Source: Achromobacter arsenitoxydans SY8 (GTDB taxonomy: Bacteria > Pseudomonadota > Gammaproteobacteria > Burkholderiales > Burkholderiaceae_B). Taken from it: a stretch of DNA of 64,000 nucleotides. The stretch covers positions 62,001-126,000 of the forward strand of contig NZ_AGUF01000073.1 in NCBI RefSeq assembly GCF_000236785.1, in the 5' to 3' direction. Each line of letters starts with the position of its first letter. Within the stretch, counting starts at the first letter, position 1. Shown here in pieces: positions 40,713 to 47,729 of the stretch. A model generated the notes under the pieces. It made no database searches and was not told the DNA's origin. It worked only from the letters and a program-made list of their open reading frames with translations. The position numbers were made by a program, and so were the translations under genes.

Positions 40713-41450
40713 CTAGGCGTTGCTGGGCGCCAGCGCCGGGTCCAGCGAGACGCGCTCGTCGAACACGAAGCACTTGCCTTCGTAGCCCGGGCCGCCAGTT
40801 TCCTCGAAGTATTTGAGGATGCCGCCGTCGAGCTGGTAGACATTCTGGATGCCGGCCTCGTTCATGTAGATGGCGGCCTTTTCGCAGCGGATGCCGCCGG
40901 TGCAGAAACTGACCACCGTCTTGCCTTCAAGCTGCGCGCGGTTCGCCTGCACCGCGTCGGGAAACTGCGTAAAGCGGTCGATACGCCAGTCGATGGCGTT
41001 CTTGAACGTGCCCTCGTCCACCTCGAAGGCGTTGCGCGTGTCCAGCATCACCACCGGGCGGCCGGCATCGTCGGCCCCCTGCTCCAGCCAGCGCGCCAAG
41101 GTTTGCGCATCGACGCCCGGCGCGCGGCCCGCGGCGGGACGTATCGCCGGATGGTTCATCCGGATGATCTCGCGCTTGATCTTGACCAGCAGCTTGCGGA
41201 ACGGCACGTCGCCGCTGTAGCTGAACTTGACCTCCAGGTCGGCGAAGCGCGCGTCGGCGCGCAGTTCCAGGAGGAACGCGTCGATCGCGTCGGCCGCGCC
41301 CGCCAGAAACAGGTTGATGCCTTCCTCGGCCAACAGGATGGTGCCTTTGAGCCCGGCGTCGCCCGCCAAGCCCAGCAGGCGGGTGCGCAATTCAGGCAGG
41401 GAATCCAGCGGAACGAACTTGTAGGCGGCGATATTGACGACGGGAGTCAT
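40713..41450 (-). CDS. trhO: Rhodanese-domain tRNA uridine hydroxylase TrhO (YceA family)
   Basis: 245 aa. An N-terminal acylphosphatase-like domain (about 5-100) is followed by a rhodanese domain (about 125-225) with the active cysteine in [14 protein letters not shown]. In E. coli and B. subtilis this family performs prephenate-independent, oxygen-dependent hydroxylation of U34 in tRNA. At 245 aa it is shorter than E. coli YceA, lacking its extended C-terminus, but comparable to many proteobacterial members. Confidence 0.88.
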   Translation of the reverse strand: MTPVVNIAAYKFVPLDSLPELRTRLLGLAGDAGLKGTILLAEEGINLFLAGAADAIDAFLLELRADARFADLEVKFSYSGDVPFRKLLVKIKREIIRMNHPAIRPAAGRAPGVDAQTLARWLEQGADDAGRPVVMLDTRNAFEVDEGTFKNAIDWRIDRFTQFPDAVQANRAQLEGKTVVSFCTGGIRCEKAAIYMNEAGIQNVYQLDGGILKYFEETGGPGYEGKCFVFDERVSLDPALAPSNA

Positions 41451-41535
41451 GGCAAAGCGGTGAAAAACGGGCGGCGAAGCCCGTAATAGTAATCGCTGGG
41501 CGCCCCGACCCGCCCGCGCCCCTGCTTGAGGAAGC

Positions 41536-42333
41536 TCAACGGCTGACGACTTCCTGCTCGATCACGGCGTCCAGCACCCAGCGCACCGACGAGGCGTCGG
41601 CAGGCGGGTTGGGGTCGTGGACTTCGACCACGCGCAGGCGGTAGCGCACGCCCGGCTGGAAATTGAAGCCGGTGATTTCGCCATACCAGAACTGCCAGGG
41701 TTGCGAGGCGCTGTCCCGGACCTGGTAGCACATGGCGCGGCCCGCGCCGGCGCTGCAGGGCACCCGCTCAGAATTCACGTAGACCAGCTTGGAGGGGCCG
41801 CGCTGGCCGCCGGCGACGGGGTCGACCCGGCGGCCAAAATCCAGCGTGTCGCCGGTGCTGAGCTTCCAGGTCATGCGCTGCGGGTTGTTGGTGTTGTCCA
41901 CCGAACTGGCGGTGATGCGCGTGAGGCTCGCCAGGAAGTCGCGCTCCAGCGCCATGGCCTGCGGCGCGCAGGCCATTCTTGTGGATACGGGCTCCGAACG
42001 GACGATAAGCAGGCCGTTGGCGATCGTGTAGGGCGCGTTGAACTGGTTGCAGCCGGCAAAGCCCATCATGCGCGGCGAGCCCTGTTCATGGATGAACGCC
42101 ACGGTAATGGGCCGAGTGGTCGACGATGGGTGCGGCACGGGGCGCAACCCGCCCCCTGGCTGCGTCCAGCGGGCCAGGTCCCAGCTGGTCTGCACCAGCA
42201 TGTCGGAGGCGGACGCGGGCTGGAAGCGCGGATCCTGCCCGTCGGCGGCGCGCATTGGCGGCGACGAGCAGGCCGCAAGGCCGACGAACAGCAGGCAGGG
42301 CGCCAGCCGGCGCCAGGAAGCGGGAAAGGGCAT
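41536..42333 (-). CDS. META and DUF4377 domain lipoprotein
   Basis: 265 aa. Signal peptide with lipobox LAAC at about residue 22, so outer-membrane or periplasmic lipoprotein. META (HslJ-like) domain at about 42-155, with [11 protein letters not shown] and [19 protein letters not shown]4377 domain at about 170-262. Members are linked to heat-shock and envelope stress in some species; function here is not known. It follows another META lipoprotein gene by 34 nt on the same strand. Confidence 0.82.
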   Translation of the reverse strand: MPFPASWRRLAPCLLFVGLAACSSPPMRAADGQDPRFQPASASDMLVQTSWDLARWTQPGGGLRPVPHPSSTTRPITVAFIHEQGSPRMMGFAGCNQFNAPYTIANGLLIVRSEPVSTRMACAPQAMALERDFLASLTRITASSVDNTNNPQRMTWKLSTGDTLDFGRRVDPVAGGQRGPSKLVYVNSERVPCSAGAGRAMCYQVRDSASQPWQFWYGEITGFNFQPGVRYRLRVVEVHDPNPPADASSVRWVLDAVIEQEVVSR

Positions 42334-42367
42334 GCGTGCCTCGAAGACAGTCTGGACGCGGAAAGGA

Positions 42368-42898
42368 TCAGGGCGTGGGCGGGTCCTGGCGGCGTTCGAA
42401 CTCCAGGACGTCGCCGCCGCGCAGATTGAAGGTCAGGTGCCGCGGCGCGCCGCCGCTGTCCAGCGTGAACGTATCAATGACGCCCAGGCCGCGCAGGTAG
42501 TCGGCCTCGAGCCTGGCCCGTTCGGGCGGATTGCAGGCCATGCGGGTCATGGCGGGCGCGTCGATGAACAGCTTGCCGCGTTCCAGCTTGTAGGTGCCCC
42601 GGTATCGGTTGCAGCCCGAGAAGCCGTTGACCTGGTACTGCTTGCCCTGCGCCAGGAAGGTCAGCCGAATGGGTTCGCCGTTATCGCCGTGGGGGATGTC
42701 CCGCAGTGCGCCGCCGGCTTGCGTCCAACGGACGAGTTCCCAACTGGTCTGCGCCAGCGAATCCGCGCTGCTTGCGGCGTTGGCCGCGGCTGCGCCTTCC
42801 GGGCGAGCCCCGCCGATTGATCCGGCGCAACCGGCCAGTGCCGCGGTCAGCACTCCCAGGCAGAGCAATCGGCTACGCGTGGACAGGAAGTTGGGCAT
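42368..42898 (-). CDS. META-domain lipoprotein
   Basis: 176 aa. Lipobox LAGC at residue 24 after a hydrophobic stretch. Single META domain with SLAQTSWELVRW, FSGCNRYRGTYKL and RMACNPPERARLEADYL, closely like the META half of the next gene, so the two are probably a tandem duplication. Start ATG 42898 gives the signal peptide; the longer open frame begins inside the upstream region without one. Confidence 0.82.
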   Translation of the reverse strand: MPNFLSTRSRLLCLGVLTAALAGCAGSIGGARPEGAAAANAASSADSLAQTSWELVRWTQAGGALRDIPHGDNGEPIRLTFLAQGKQYQVNGFSGCNRYRGTYKLERGKLFIDAPAMTRMACNPPERARLEADYLRGLGVIDTFTLDSGGAPRHLTFNLRGGDVLEFERRQDPPTP

Positions 42899-43205
42899 GG
42901 GCGGGACTCCAGGATGATTCGCAACCTTCGTACTGTAACCGGCATCGGCGCGGCGGGCGATTTTCTCCGCCCTACAGCCGAATCCGAAAGCAGCACGAGC
43001 AAGCCGCGTTCCTACCTCCGATGGCGCGGCGTGCTGCATCGAAAGCCGCATGGCGGGCGCCTTCTGCTGCGCGCAGAATCATCGGCAGTGGGTGACTCCG
43101 GCCGGATCAGAAATACAGGGAAAGAGGAGCGGAGCACGCAACGTCGTCAAGCGCAAGTGTCCGGCCCATCGGGCCATAGAAGAATATCTACCGGGGAGAC
43201 ACGCA
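42899..43205. other. 307-nt divergent intergenic region
   Basis: It separates the META operon (-) from the acyltransferase (+). It must hold both promoters, but I see no convincing -35/-10 pair. GGGGAG at 43194-43199 is the acyltransferase ribosome site. No RNA gene or repeat seen. Confidence 0.4.
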
Positions 43206-44357
43206 ATGGGCTTCTTGAGAACGTTACTGGCGCTGTCGGTGGTGCTCGACCACCTGGGCGGCGGCTATGGCGATCAACTGGTGGGCGGCCGGCTGGCGGT
43301 GCAGCTTTTCTACGTGATCTCGGGCTTTCTGATTTCCTATGTGCTGACGGCGACGGACCACTACCAGGGCGCGGTGGGCAAGTTCTACGCGAACCGCTTC
43401 CTGCGGCTGTTCCCCATCTACCTGGCCGTGGCGGCCCTGACGCTGACCGCGCACATCGTCAGCGGCGGCTCCTTCTTCCGCATCTACGAGTCCCTGCCCT
43501 TCAGCGCCGAACTCTTCCTGGTGCTCTCCAATATTTTCATCTTCGGCCAGGACTGGCTGATGTTCTTCGGCATCCGCGATTCCGCGCTGGCGTTCACGGG
43601 CAGCTTCGCCAACAGCGACGTGCCGCTCTACAAGGGTCTGCTGGTGCCCCAGGCCTGGACCCTGGGCGTGGAAATGAGCTTCTACCTGGTGGCGCCGTTC
43701 GTGCTGCGATCGCCGCGCCGGCTGCTGGCCCTGCTGGCTGCGTCGCTGATCTTGCGCGCCATCCTGATCGCGACCGGCGTCGGCCGGTCCGATCCCTGGA
43801 CCTATCGCTTCTTTCCCACGGAGCTGGCGCTGTTCCTGATCGGCTCGCTGTCGCACCAGGTGCTGCTGCCACGCATGAAGGCCTGGACGCAGCGCGTGAA
43901 GCGCCTGCCCGAGTTGGGCACGGCCATCCTGTTCGCTTACATCGTGGTGCACTTCTCGATCGGCATCAATCCCACAGTGCGCGATGGCATTGCGGTCCTT
44001 CTGTTCGCCGCGCTGCTGCCGCTGGCGTTCCTGTTCCAGTCGCGGCACAAACTGGACAAGGCGATCGGCGAACTGAGCTACCCGCTCTACATCTGTCACA
44101 TGCTGGTGATCATGGCGTTCAGCTGGCTCATGCACGGCCTGCAGGAACATCAGCCGATGCTGTTCGCAGCCATGGCGATCACGGGCTGCATCGGCGTCTC
44201 GGCGGTCCTGAACTATTTGATCGCGGATCCCCTGGAGCGCCTGCGCAGCCGCCTGCGCACGGATGGGGGCCGCGGCGCGGCACAGCCTGCGGCCGACTCC
44301 CGCCCGCGGCCTCAGGTGCCGGTCGAACCCATGGGGACTATTCGCCGCGTGCCTTGA
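43206..44357 (+). CDS. Acyltransferase 3 (OafA/NodX-type) membrane protein
   Basis: 383 aa with about ten membrane segments. The family core is present in short form: LRTLLALSVVLDHLGGG (His16), then GRLAVQLFYVISGFLISYVL and NRFLRLFPIYLAV (residues 60-80), and a late PLYICHMLVIM. These enzymes move acetyl or other acyl groups from a cytoplasmic donor to surface sugars. ATG 43206 follows GGGGAG; the longer frame upstream has no family match. Its last 20 bp overlap the convergent XRE gene. Confidence 0.85.
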   Translation: MGFLRTLLALSVVLDHLGGGYGDQLVGGRLAVQLFYVISGFLISYVLTATDHYQGAVGKFYANRFLRLFPIYLAVAALTLTAHIVSGGSFFRIYESLPFSAELFLVLSNIFIFGQDWLMFFGIRDSALAFTGSFANSDVPLYKGLLVPQAWTLGVEMSFYLVAPFVLRSPRRLLALLAASLILRAILIATGVGRSDPWTYRFFPTELALFLIGSLSHQVLLPRMKAWTQRVKRLPELGTAILFAYIVVHFSIGINPTVRDGIAVLLFAALLPLAFLFQSRHKLDKAIGELSYPLYICHMLVIMAFSWLMHGLQEHQPMLFAAMAITGCIGVSAVLNYLIADPLERLRSRLRTDGGRGAAQPAADSRPRPQVPVEPMGTIRRVP

Positions 44358-44736
44358 TGTACGCGGCCAGCACCAGCTCGATCTGGCGCTTTTCCTGTGA
44401 GCTTAGGCGGGCGTAGGTAGCGTAGGAGACCGTTTCGAACGGCCACGCAGGCTGCATGGTGAAAGGACCCATGCCGCTTGCGCCATCGCCGTCCTGTACG
44501 GATTCCAGCATCGGGCCTTCGCCCGTGCTGAGCCAAAGCGGATTGACGCGCAGCGCGCGCGTCAGCTTGATGAGGGCGTCACTGGAGGGCTGCTGGCGCT
44601 GCCCGCTTTCGTAGTTGCCGATGGCGCTTTGCGACAGGTTGCTTGCGACCGCCAAGTCCTTTTGAGTCCATCCCTGAAGCATTCTTGCGTTGCGCAGACG
44701 ATGGCTAAACGTGTCCAATCGATCAACCCGAGACAT
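44338..44736 (-). CDS. XRE/HTH_3 transcriptional regulator
   Basis: 132 aa. HTH domain at about 10-66: LRNARMLQGWTQKDLAVASNLSQSAIGNYESGQRQ, the lambda-repressor fold. The C-terminal half (GEGPMLESVQDGDG... to LAAYIKARGE) is short and carries no LexA-type Ser-Lys protease site, so it is not an SOS-cleaved repressor. Its last bases overlap the acyltransferase gene. The -10 element is only about 10 nt from the ATG, giving an almost leaderless mRNA. Partner and target genes are not evident. Confidence 0.85.
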   Translation of the reverse strand: MSRVDRLDTFSHRLRNARMLQGWTQKDLAVASNLSQSAIGNYESGQRQQPSSDALIKLTRALRVNPLWLSTGEGPMLESVQDGDGASGMGPFTMQPAWPFETVSYATYARLSSQEKRQIELVLAAYIKARGE

Positions 44737-44744
44737 TTAATATG

Positions 44745-44773
44745 AATGTATTTATTTGATTAAAGCATCTCAA
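44745..44773 (-). promoter_or_regulatory. Promoter of the XRE gene
   Basis: On the - strand -35 TTGAGA (44773-44768) and -10 TACATT (44750-44745) are 17 bp apart in A/T-rich DNA. The start of transcription should fall near 44738, two bases from the start codon at 44736, so no ribosome site would be on the message. Confidence 0.6.
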
Positions 44774-45156
44774 TTCTGCTGCCAAACAAACGGATTACAC
44801 CCCAATTTCCGGGCTAATCCGTAAATCGCGGCCCGCCCCGCGCGACCGCGCATCCGCCGGGTCCGCCGGCATCGCACGCCGCGCAAGTCTGCGCCATAAA
44901 AGCCATAACTATCATCGACTTGCAGCGCGGCGCCCTGCCAGGCAGCGACCCGCCCGGCATCCCCCGCATGAGGCCCGGGCAACAAAAAAGACGGATGAGT
45001 TTATGGGAATACTGACCGGCAAAAACAAAATAATGTATCGGTAATACATAATATTTTGTTGATGCAGACGACGAAACAAACAGCGTTTCAATGCTCTTGG
45101 GACCATTTGGCCGTCTATTTCTGTTACCAGCAGAAACTATCGAAACGTATCTTCAC
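44774..45156. other. AT-rich gene-free stretch between XRE and winged-helix genes
   Basis: No credible open frame. GC-rich to about 44980, then sharply A/T-rich (AACAAAAAAGACGG, AAAAACAAAATAATG). It contains the inverted repeat listed at 45025-45059. This base composition is unlike the rest of the window and could mark a promoter-dense or acquired segment. Confidence 0.4.
45025..45059. promoter_or_regulatory. AT-rich inverted repeat (possible operator)
   Basis: CAAAATAATGTAT (45026-45038) pairs with ATACAT-aa-TATTTTG (45044-45058), with a two-base bulge and CGGTA centre. The inner part is TGTAT-N5-ATACA. It could be a regulator-binding site for the nearby XRE or winged-helix protein. Confidence 0.4.
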
Positions 45157-45194
45157 AAAAAAACACGCCCGTGTTTAAATGAAACACGGGCGTG
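45157..45194 (-). terminator. Strong - strand intrinsic terminator without an annotated - strand gene
   Basis: CACGCCCGTGTTT and AAACACGGGCGTG (13 bp perfect, 5-nt loop) are followed on the - strand by TTTTTTT (45163-45157). On the + strand no T-run follows. A - strand transcript must end here, yet the only upstream DNA on that strand is the leader and antisense of the winged-helix gene. Confidence 0.8.
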
Positions 45195-45290
45195 ACCTCA
45201 GCGCCAACAAGGGCCGGCAACGGCCTGGTCCTGCGGGCTCGGCAGCCCGCTCCGGCGGCGCCAGCGGCGCGCCGCCTCATTGGAAGCATC
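45157..45290 (-). ncRNA. Candidate small RNA, about 130 nt, of four hairpins
   Basis: Between the winged-helix start codon and the 45157-45194 terminator lie three more perfect stems: GGCGGCGC/GCGCCGCC (45254-45276), GCGGGCT/AGCCCGC (45233-45250) and GGCCG/CGGCC (45212-45225). Read on the - strand these end in a U7 terminator, the layout of a trans-acting small RNA. No clear - strand promoter is seen. Alternatively they form the structured + strand leader of the next gene, where the 45212 stem would carry a GCAA (GNRA) loop. Confidence 0.35.
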
Positions 45291-45291
45291 A

Positions 45292-46107
45292 ATGAACAAC
45301 ACGCTGGATGTCATATTTCTTGGCAGTGACAACGCCAGGCATGCCAGACTGGTGGAAGGGCTTTCCCACCTGGGATTCAACGTCCGCCGCTGCCACGACC
45401 TGGTCGATGTCTACGACAGGTTTTCCCGCCGGCCCAGCCCGCTGGTGGTGCTGGAAGCGCCGCTTACCGATGTCCACAACGCTGCCGTGCGCCTGCGGGC
45501 CGTGGACCGCAGCCTGGGCATCGTCGCCATCGCAGATTTCGCCGACTCCGAAAGCCGGATCCGTACCCTGCTGTGCGGCGCGGACGCCTGCCTGCCTCCC
45601 GAAGTGACGGGGCTTGAACTGGCGGCCGTGCTCCAGGCGCTGGTCAGGCGGGCCGTCGGCCTGGACGGCATGGACCCTGCGTCGGATCCGCAGGCCGCGG
45701 AAGAGCCCTCCCAGGAAGGCTGGCGGCTGGCCAACAAGGGCTGGACGCTGATCAGTCCCAAGGGCCGGACGCTGGGGCTGACGACGGGCGAGCGGGACTT
45801 CCTGTCCCGGCTGGTTCGCGCGCCCGACCGCAAGGTCAGCCGCGATGCGTTCATCGCCGATGGCGCCGACGAGGCCGACAGCGGCATCACCCGGCGCCGG
45901 TTCGTGGACGTAATGATCAGCCGCCTGCGCCGCAAGGCCGCGGCCAATCAGATGACCCTGCCGATACGGGCTGTACACGGATGGGGCTACATGTTCGCGG
46001 CCGACATCACACTGGATCTGGACTATCGGGTATCGGCGGCAGACGGCCGCTCGGAAGGCCAGGAGGCCTGGCGCGGCGAAGCGCAGGACGCGAGCGCGCC
46101 GGCCTAG
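45292..46107 (+). CDS. OmpR-like winged-helix protein with degenerate receiver
   Basis: 271 aa. Residues 1-120 have receiver length and pattern but have lost the phosphorylation residues: the phosphoacceptor position is E55 (VVLEAP), the switch Thr is replaced in IVAIADF, and the invariant Lys is Pro in ADACLPPEV. Residues 150-250 form a PhoB-type winged helix (LTTGERDFLSRLVRAP...FVDVMISRLRRKAAA...IRAVHGWGYMFA). It probably binds DNA without phosphorylation; E55 may mimic the active state. No histidine kinase is adjacent. ATG 45292 follows GGAAG; TTG 45280 is in frame but less likely. Confidence 0.8.
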   Translation: MNNTLDVIFLGSDNARHARLVEGLSHLGFNVRRCHDLVDVYDRFSRRPSPLVVLEAPLTDVHNAAVRLRAVDRSLGIVAIADFADSESRIRTLLCGADACLPPEVTGLELAAVLQALVRRAVGLDGMDPASDPQAAEEPSQEGWRLANKGWTLISPKGRTLGLTTGERDFLSRLVRAPDRKVSRDAFIADGADEADSGITRRRFVDVMISRLRRKAAANQMTLPIRAVHGWGYMFAADITLDLDYRVSAADGRSEGQEAWRGEAQDASAPA

Positions 46108-46152
46108 CCGCGGCGCCTTGCGCCCAGGCGCGCCGAGGAAGCGCGCCAGACG

Positions 46153-46192
46153 AAAAAAACGCGGCGCTGCCCCCGAAGGGTAAGACGCCGCG
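46153..46192 (-). terminator. Second - strand intrinsic terminator, UUCG loop
   Basis: On the - strand CGCGGCG...CCC-TTCG-GGG...CGCCGCG is followed by TTTTTTT (46159-46153). The C(UUCG)G tetraloop exists only on this strand, so orientation is clear. No protein gene on the - strand leads into it. Confidence 0.82.
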
Positions 46193-46435
46193 CTAAAACA
46201 ACACGTGAGCCTGGAGTCATCGGCCGGCACCGATGCCTTCTACCTGGATCACGCGATTCCAACATTCGTGCCTCATACTACTCACGCACGGTCCGACCGT
46301 GGACCCGCGCCGGGTCTCTAGTCCCTACGCAGGCTGCAACGTGATCAACGCCTGGCAACTTGTCCACCCTGACTGCTGGCGGGCTTATATGCCATATCAG
46401 CGGTGTTCCTTCCGGATAGCCGCCTGATGCGGAAA
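46153..46435 (-). ncRNA. Candidate structured noncoding RNA, about 280 nt
   Basis: The gene-free span ends in the strong terminator and holds a series of hairpins: CGTGA..CATCGG/CCGATG..TCACG (46204-46253), CACGGTC/GACCGTG (46287-46301), GACCC/GGGTC (46302-46316) and ATAT-GGC-ATAT (46387-46397). The 5' end is a guess from a TAAACT -10-like element at 46440-46435. It is not recognisable to me as 6S, tmRNA, RNase P or SRP RNA. It lies between convergent winged-helix and divergent K+ channel genes. Confidence 0.45.
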
Positions 46436-46508
46436 GTTTAGGACCTCGGGCGAGTTTCCAGTAATTCTTTGTTGATAGTCTTCCATACCTATTTGATATA
46501 GGAAGCGC

Positions 46509-47729
46509 GTGCGTCCCATGCCCCTGCCCCGACCCAATCTGCGCCACCGCCTTCGCAAAATCCTGGCGTTTTTTCCTCCCAACTGGTGCCTGGCCATCCT
46601 GGTGGCGCTGGACGGCTACGCGTTCATGCATCCCGTGCTGCGAGAGGTCCGCGCGCGTGAATATTCATTCTGGCTGGCTCTGGACAACTGGCATGAAATC
46701 ATGCGCGTGGTCGGCCTGCTGGAGATCCCGCGCCTGGTGCTGGGCGTGGGCCTGCAGGTGATCGCCCTGGGCCTGATCCTGAAGGCCCGGATCGCGTGGG
46801 CGTTTTCGCTGGTGCTGCTGATCGGTGTGGGCACCTTCGCCATCCTTGGCGACGGCGGGCGGGCCGGGCTGGGCATCTACACGCTGATCCTCGTGATCGC
46901 CCTGGTGGCCTATTGGCGGCGCTTCGACCGCGCCAGCGTCACCGCCGGGTCGCTCTTCGCGCTGGTCAGCGTGCTGTCGCTGCTGATCTATGCCGTGTTC
47001 GGCACCCTGTACCTGGGCAACGAATTCAATCCGCCCATCCTCGACGCCGGCACGGCGCTCTACTTTTCCATCGTCTCCATGTCCACGGTGGGCTATGGCG
47101 ACATCACGCCGCACAGCGGCACGGCGCGGCTGTTCACCGCGTCGATTATCATCCTTGGCATTACCGTGTTCGCCACGTCCGTCAGCGCGATCGCCGGACC
47201 GGTGATCGGCGGCAACCTGAAACGGCTCGTAAAAGGCAGGTTTTCTTCCGCCATGAGAAAGAATCACATCATCATCGCCGGCGCGACGCCGCTGGCCCAG
47301 AGCGTCTACCAGGGACTGCGCGGCCGCAACGAAGAGGTCACCGTCATCGTGCCGACCGGCATGGCGCACGATTACCCCGCGGCCACCGACCTGATCGAAG
47401 GCGATCCCTCCAGTGTCGACGTTCTGCACCAGGCCGGCGTGACGCGCGCGCGCTATGTGCTGGCGCTGCGCGACGACGATGCCGAGAACGCGTTCATCGT
47501 GCTGGCGGCCAAAGAGGCCGCGGGCGCCGACGGCGCCAAGACCGTCGCGCTGGTCAACACCAGCAAGCATCTCGAAAAGATCCGGCGCGTGCAGCCCGAT
47601 CTGGTGTTTTCGGTGCAACTGCTGGGCGCGGAGCTCCTGACCCGCGCGATCAACGGCGAGCCCATGGACAGCCAGGCCATCACGGACCTGTTCTTCGCCA
47701 AGCCTTCATCCAGCGCCAAGGTTGCTTGA
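46509..47729 (+). CDS. Voltage-gated-like K+ channel with RCK domain
   Basis: 406 aa. About six membrane segments in residues 20-235, with the selectivity filter STVGYGD (about residues 194-200) between the last two. A C-terminal TrkA-N/RCK-type domain (about 250-400) starts with HIIIAGATPLAQSVYQGL, the nucleotide-binding glycine region in altered form. Architecture is that of E. coli Kch. GTG 46509 has AGGAA at good distance; ATG 46518 is the alternative. Its last 24 bp overlap the convergent EAL gene. Confidence 0.9.
   Translation: MRPMPLPRPNLRHRLRKILAFFPPNWCLAILVALDGYAFMHPVLREVRAREYSFWLALDNWHEIMRVVGLLEIPRLVLGVGLQVIALGLILKARIAWAFSLVLLIGVGTFAILGDGGRAGLGIYTLILVIALVAYWRRFDRASVTAGSLFALVSVLSLLIYAVFGTLYLGNEFNPPILDAGTALYFSIVSMSTVGYGDITPHSGTARLFTASIIILGITVFATSVSAIAGPVIGGNLKRLVKGRFSSAMRKNHIIIAGATPLAQSVYQGLRGRNEEVTVIVPTGMAHDYPAATDLIEGDPSSVDVLHQAGVTRARYVLALRDDDAENAFIVLAAKEAAGADGAKTVALVNTSKHLEKIRRVQPDLVFSVQLLGAELLTRAINGEPMDSQAITDLFFAKPSSSAKVA

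Noticed and set aside
45198-45380. 60-codon - strand frame ending just before the 45157-45194 terminator
   Set aside because: Position beside the terminator is suggestive, but it overlaps the winged-helix start region, has no ribosome site and no recognisable sequence; a small RNA explains the terminator as well.
46278-46631. 117-codon - strand frame across the ncRNA candidate
   Set aside because: Overlaps the K+ channel start and has no protein-like features.
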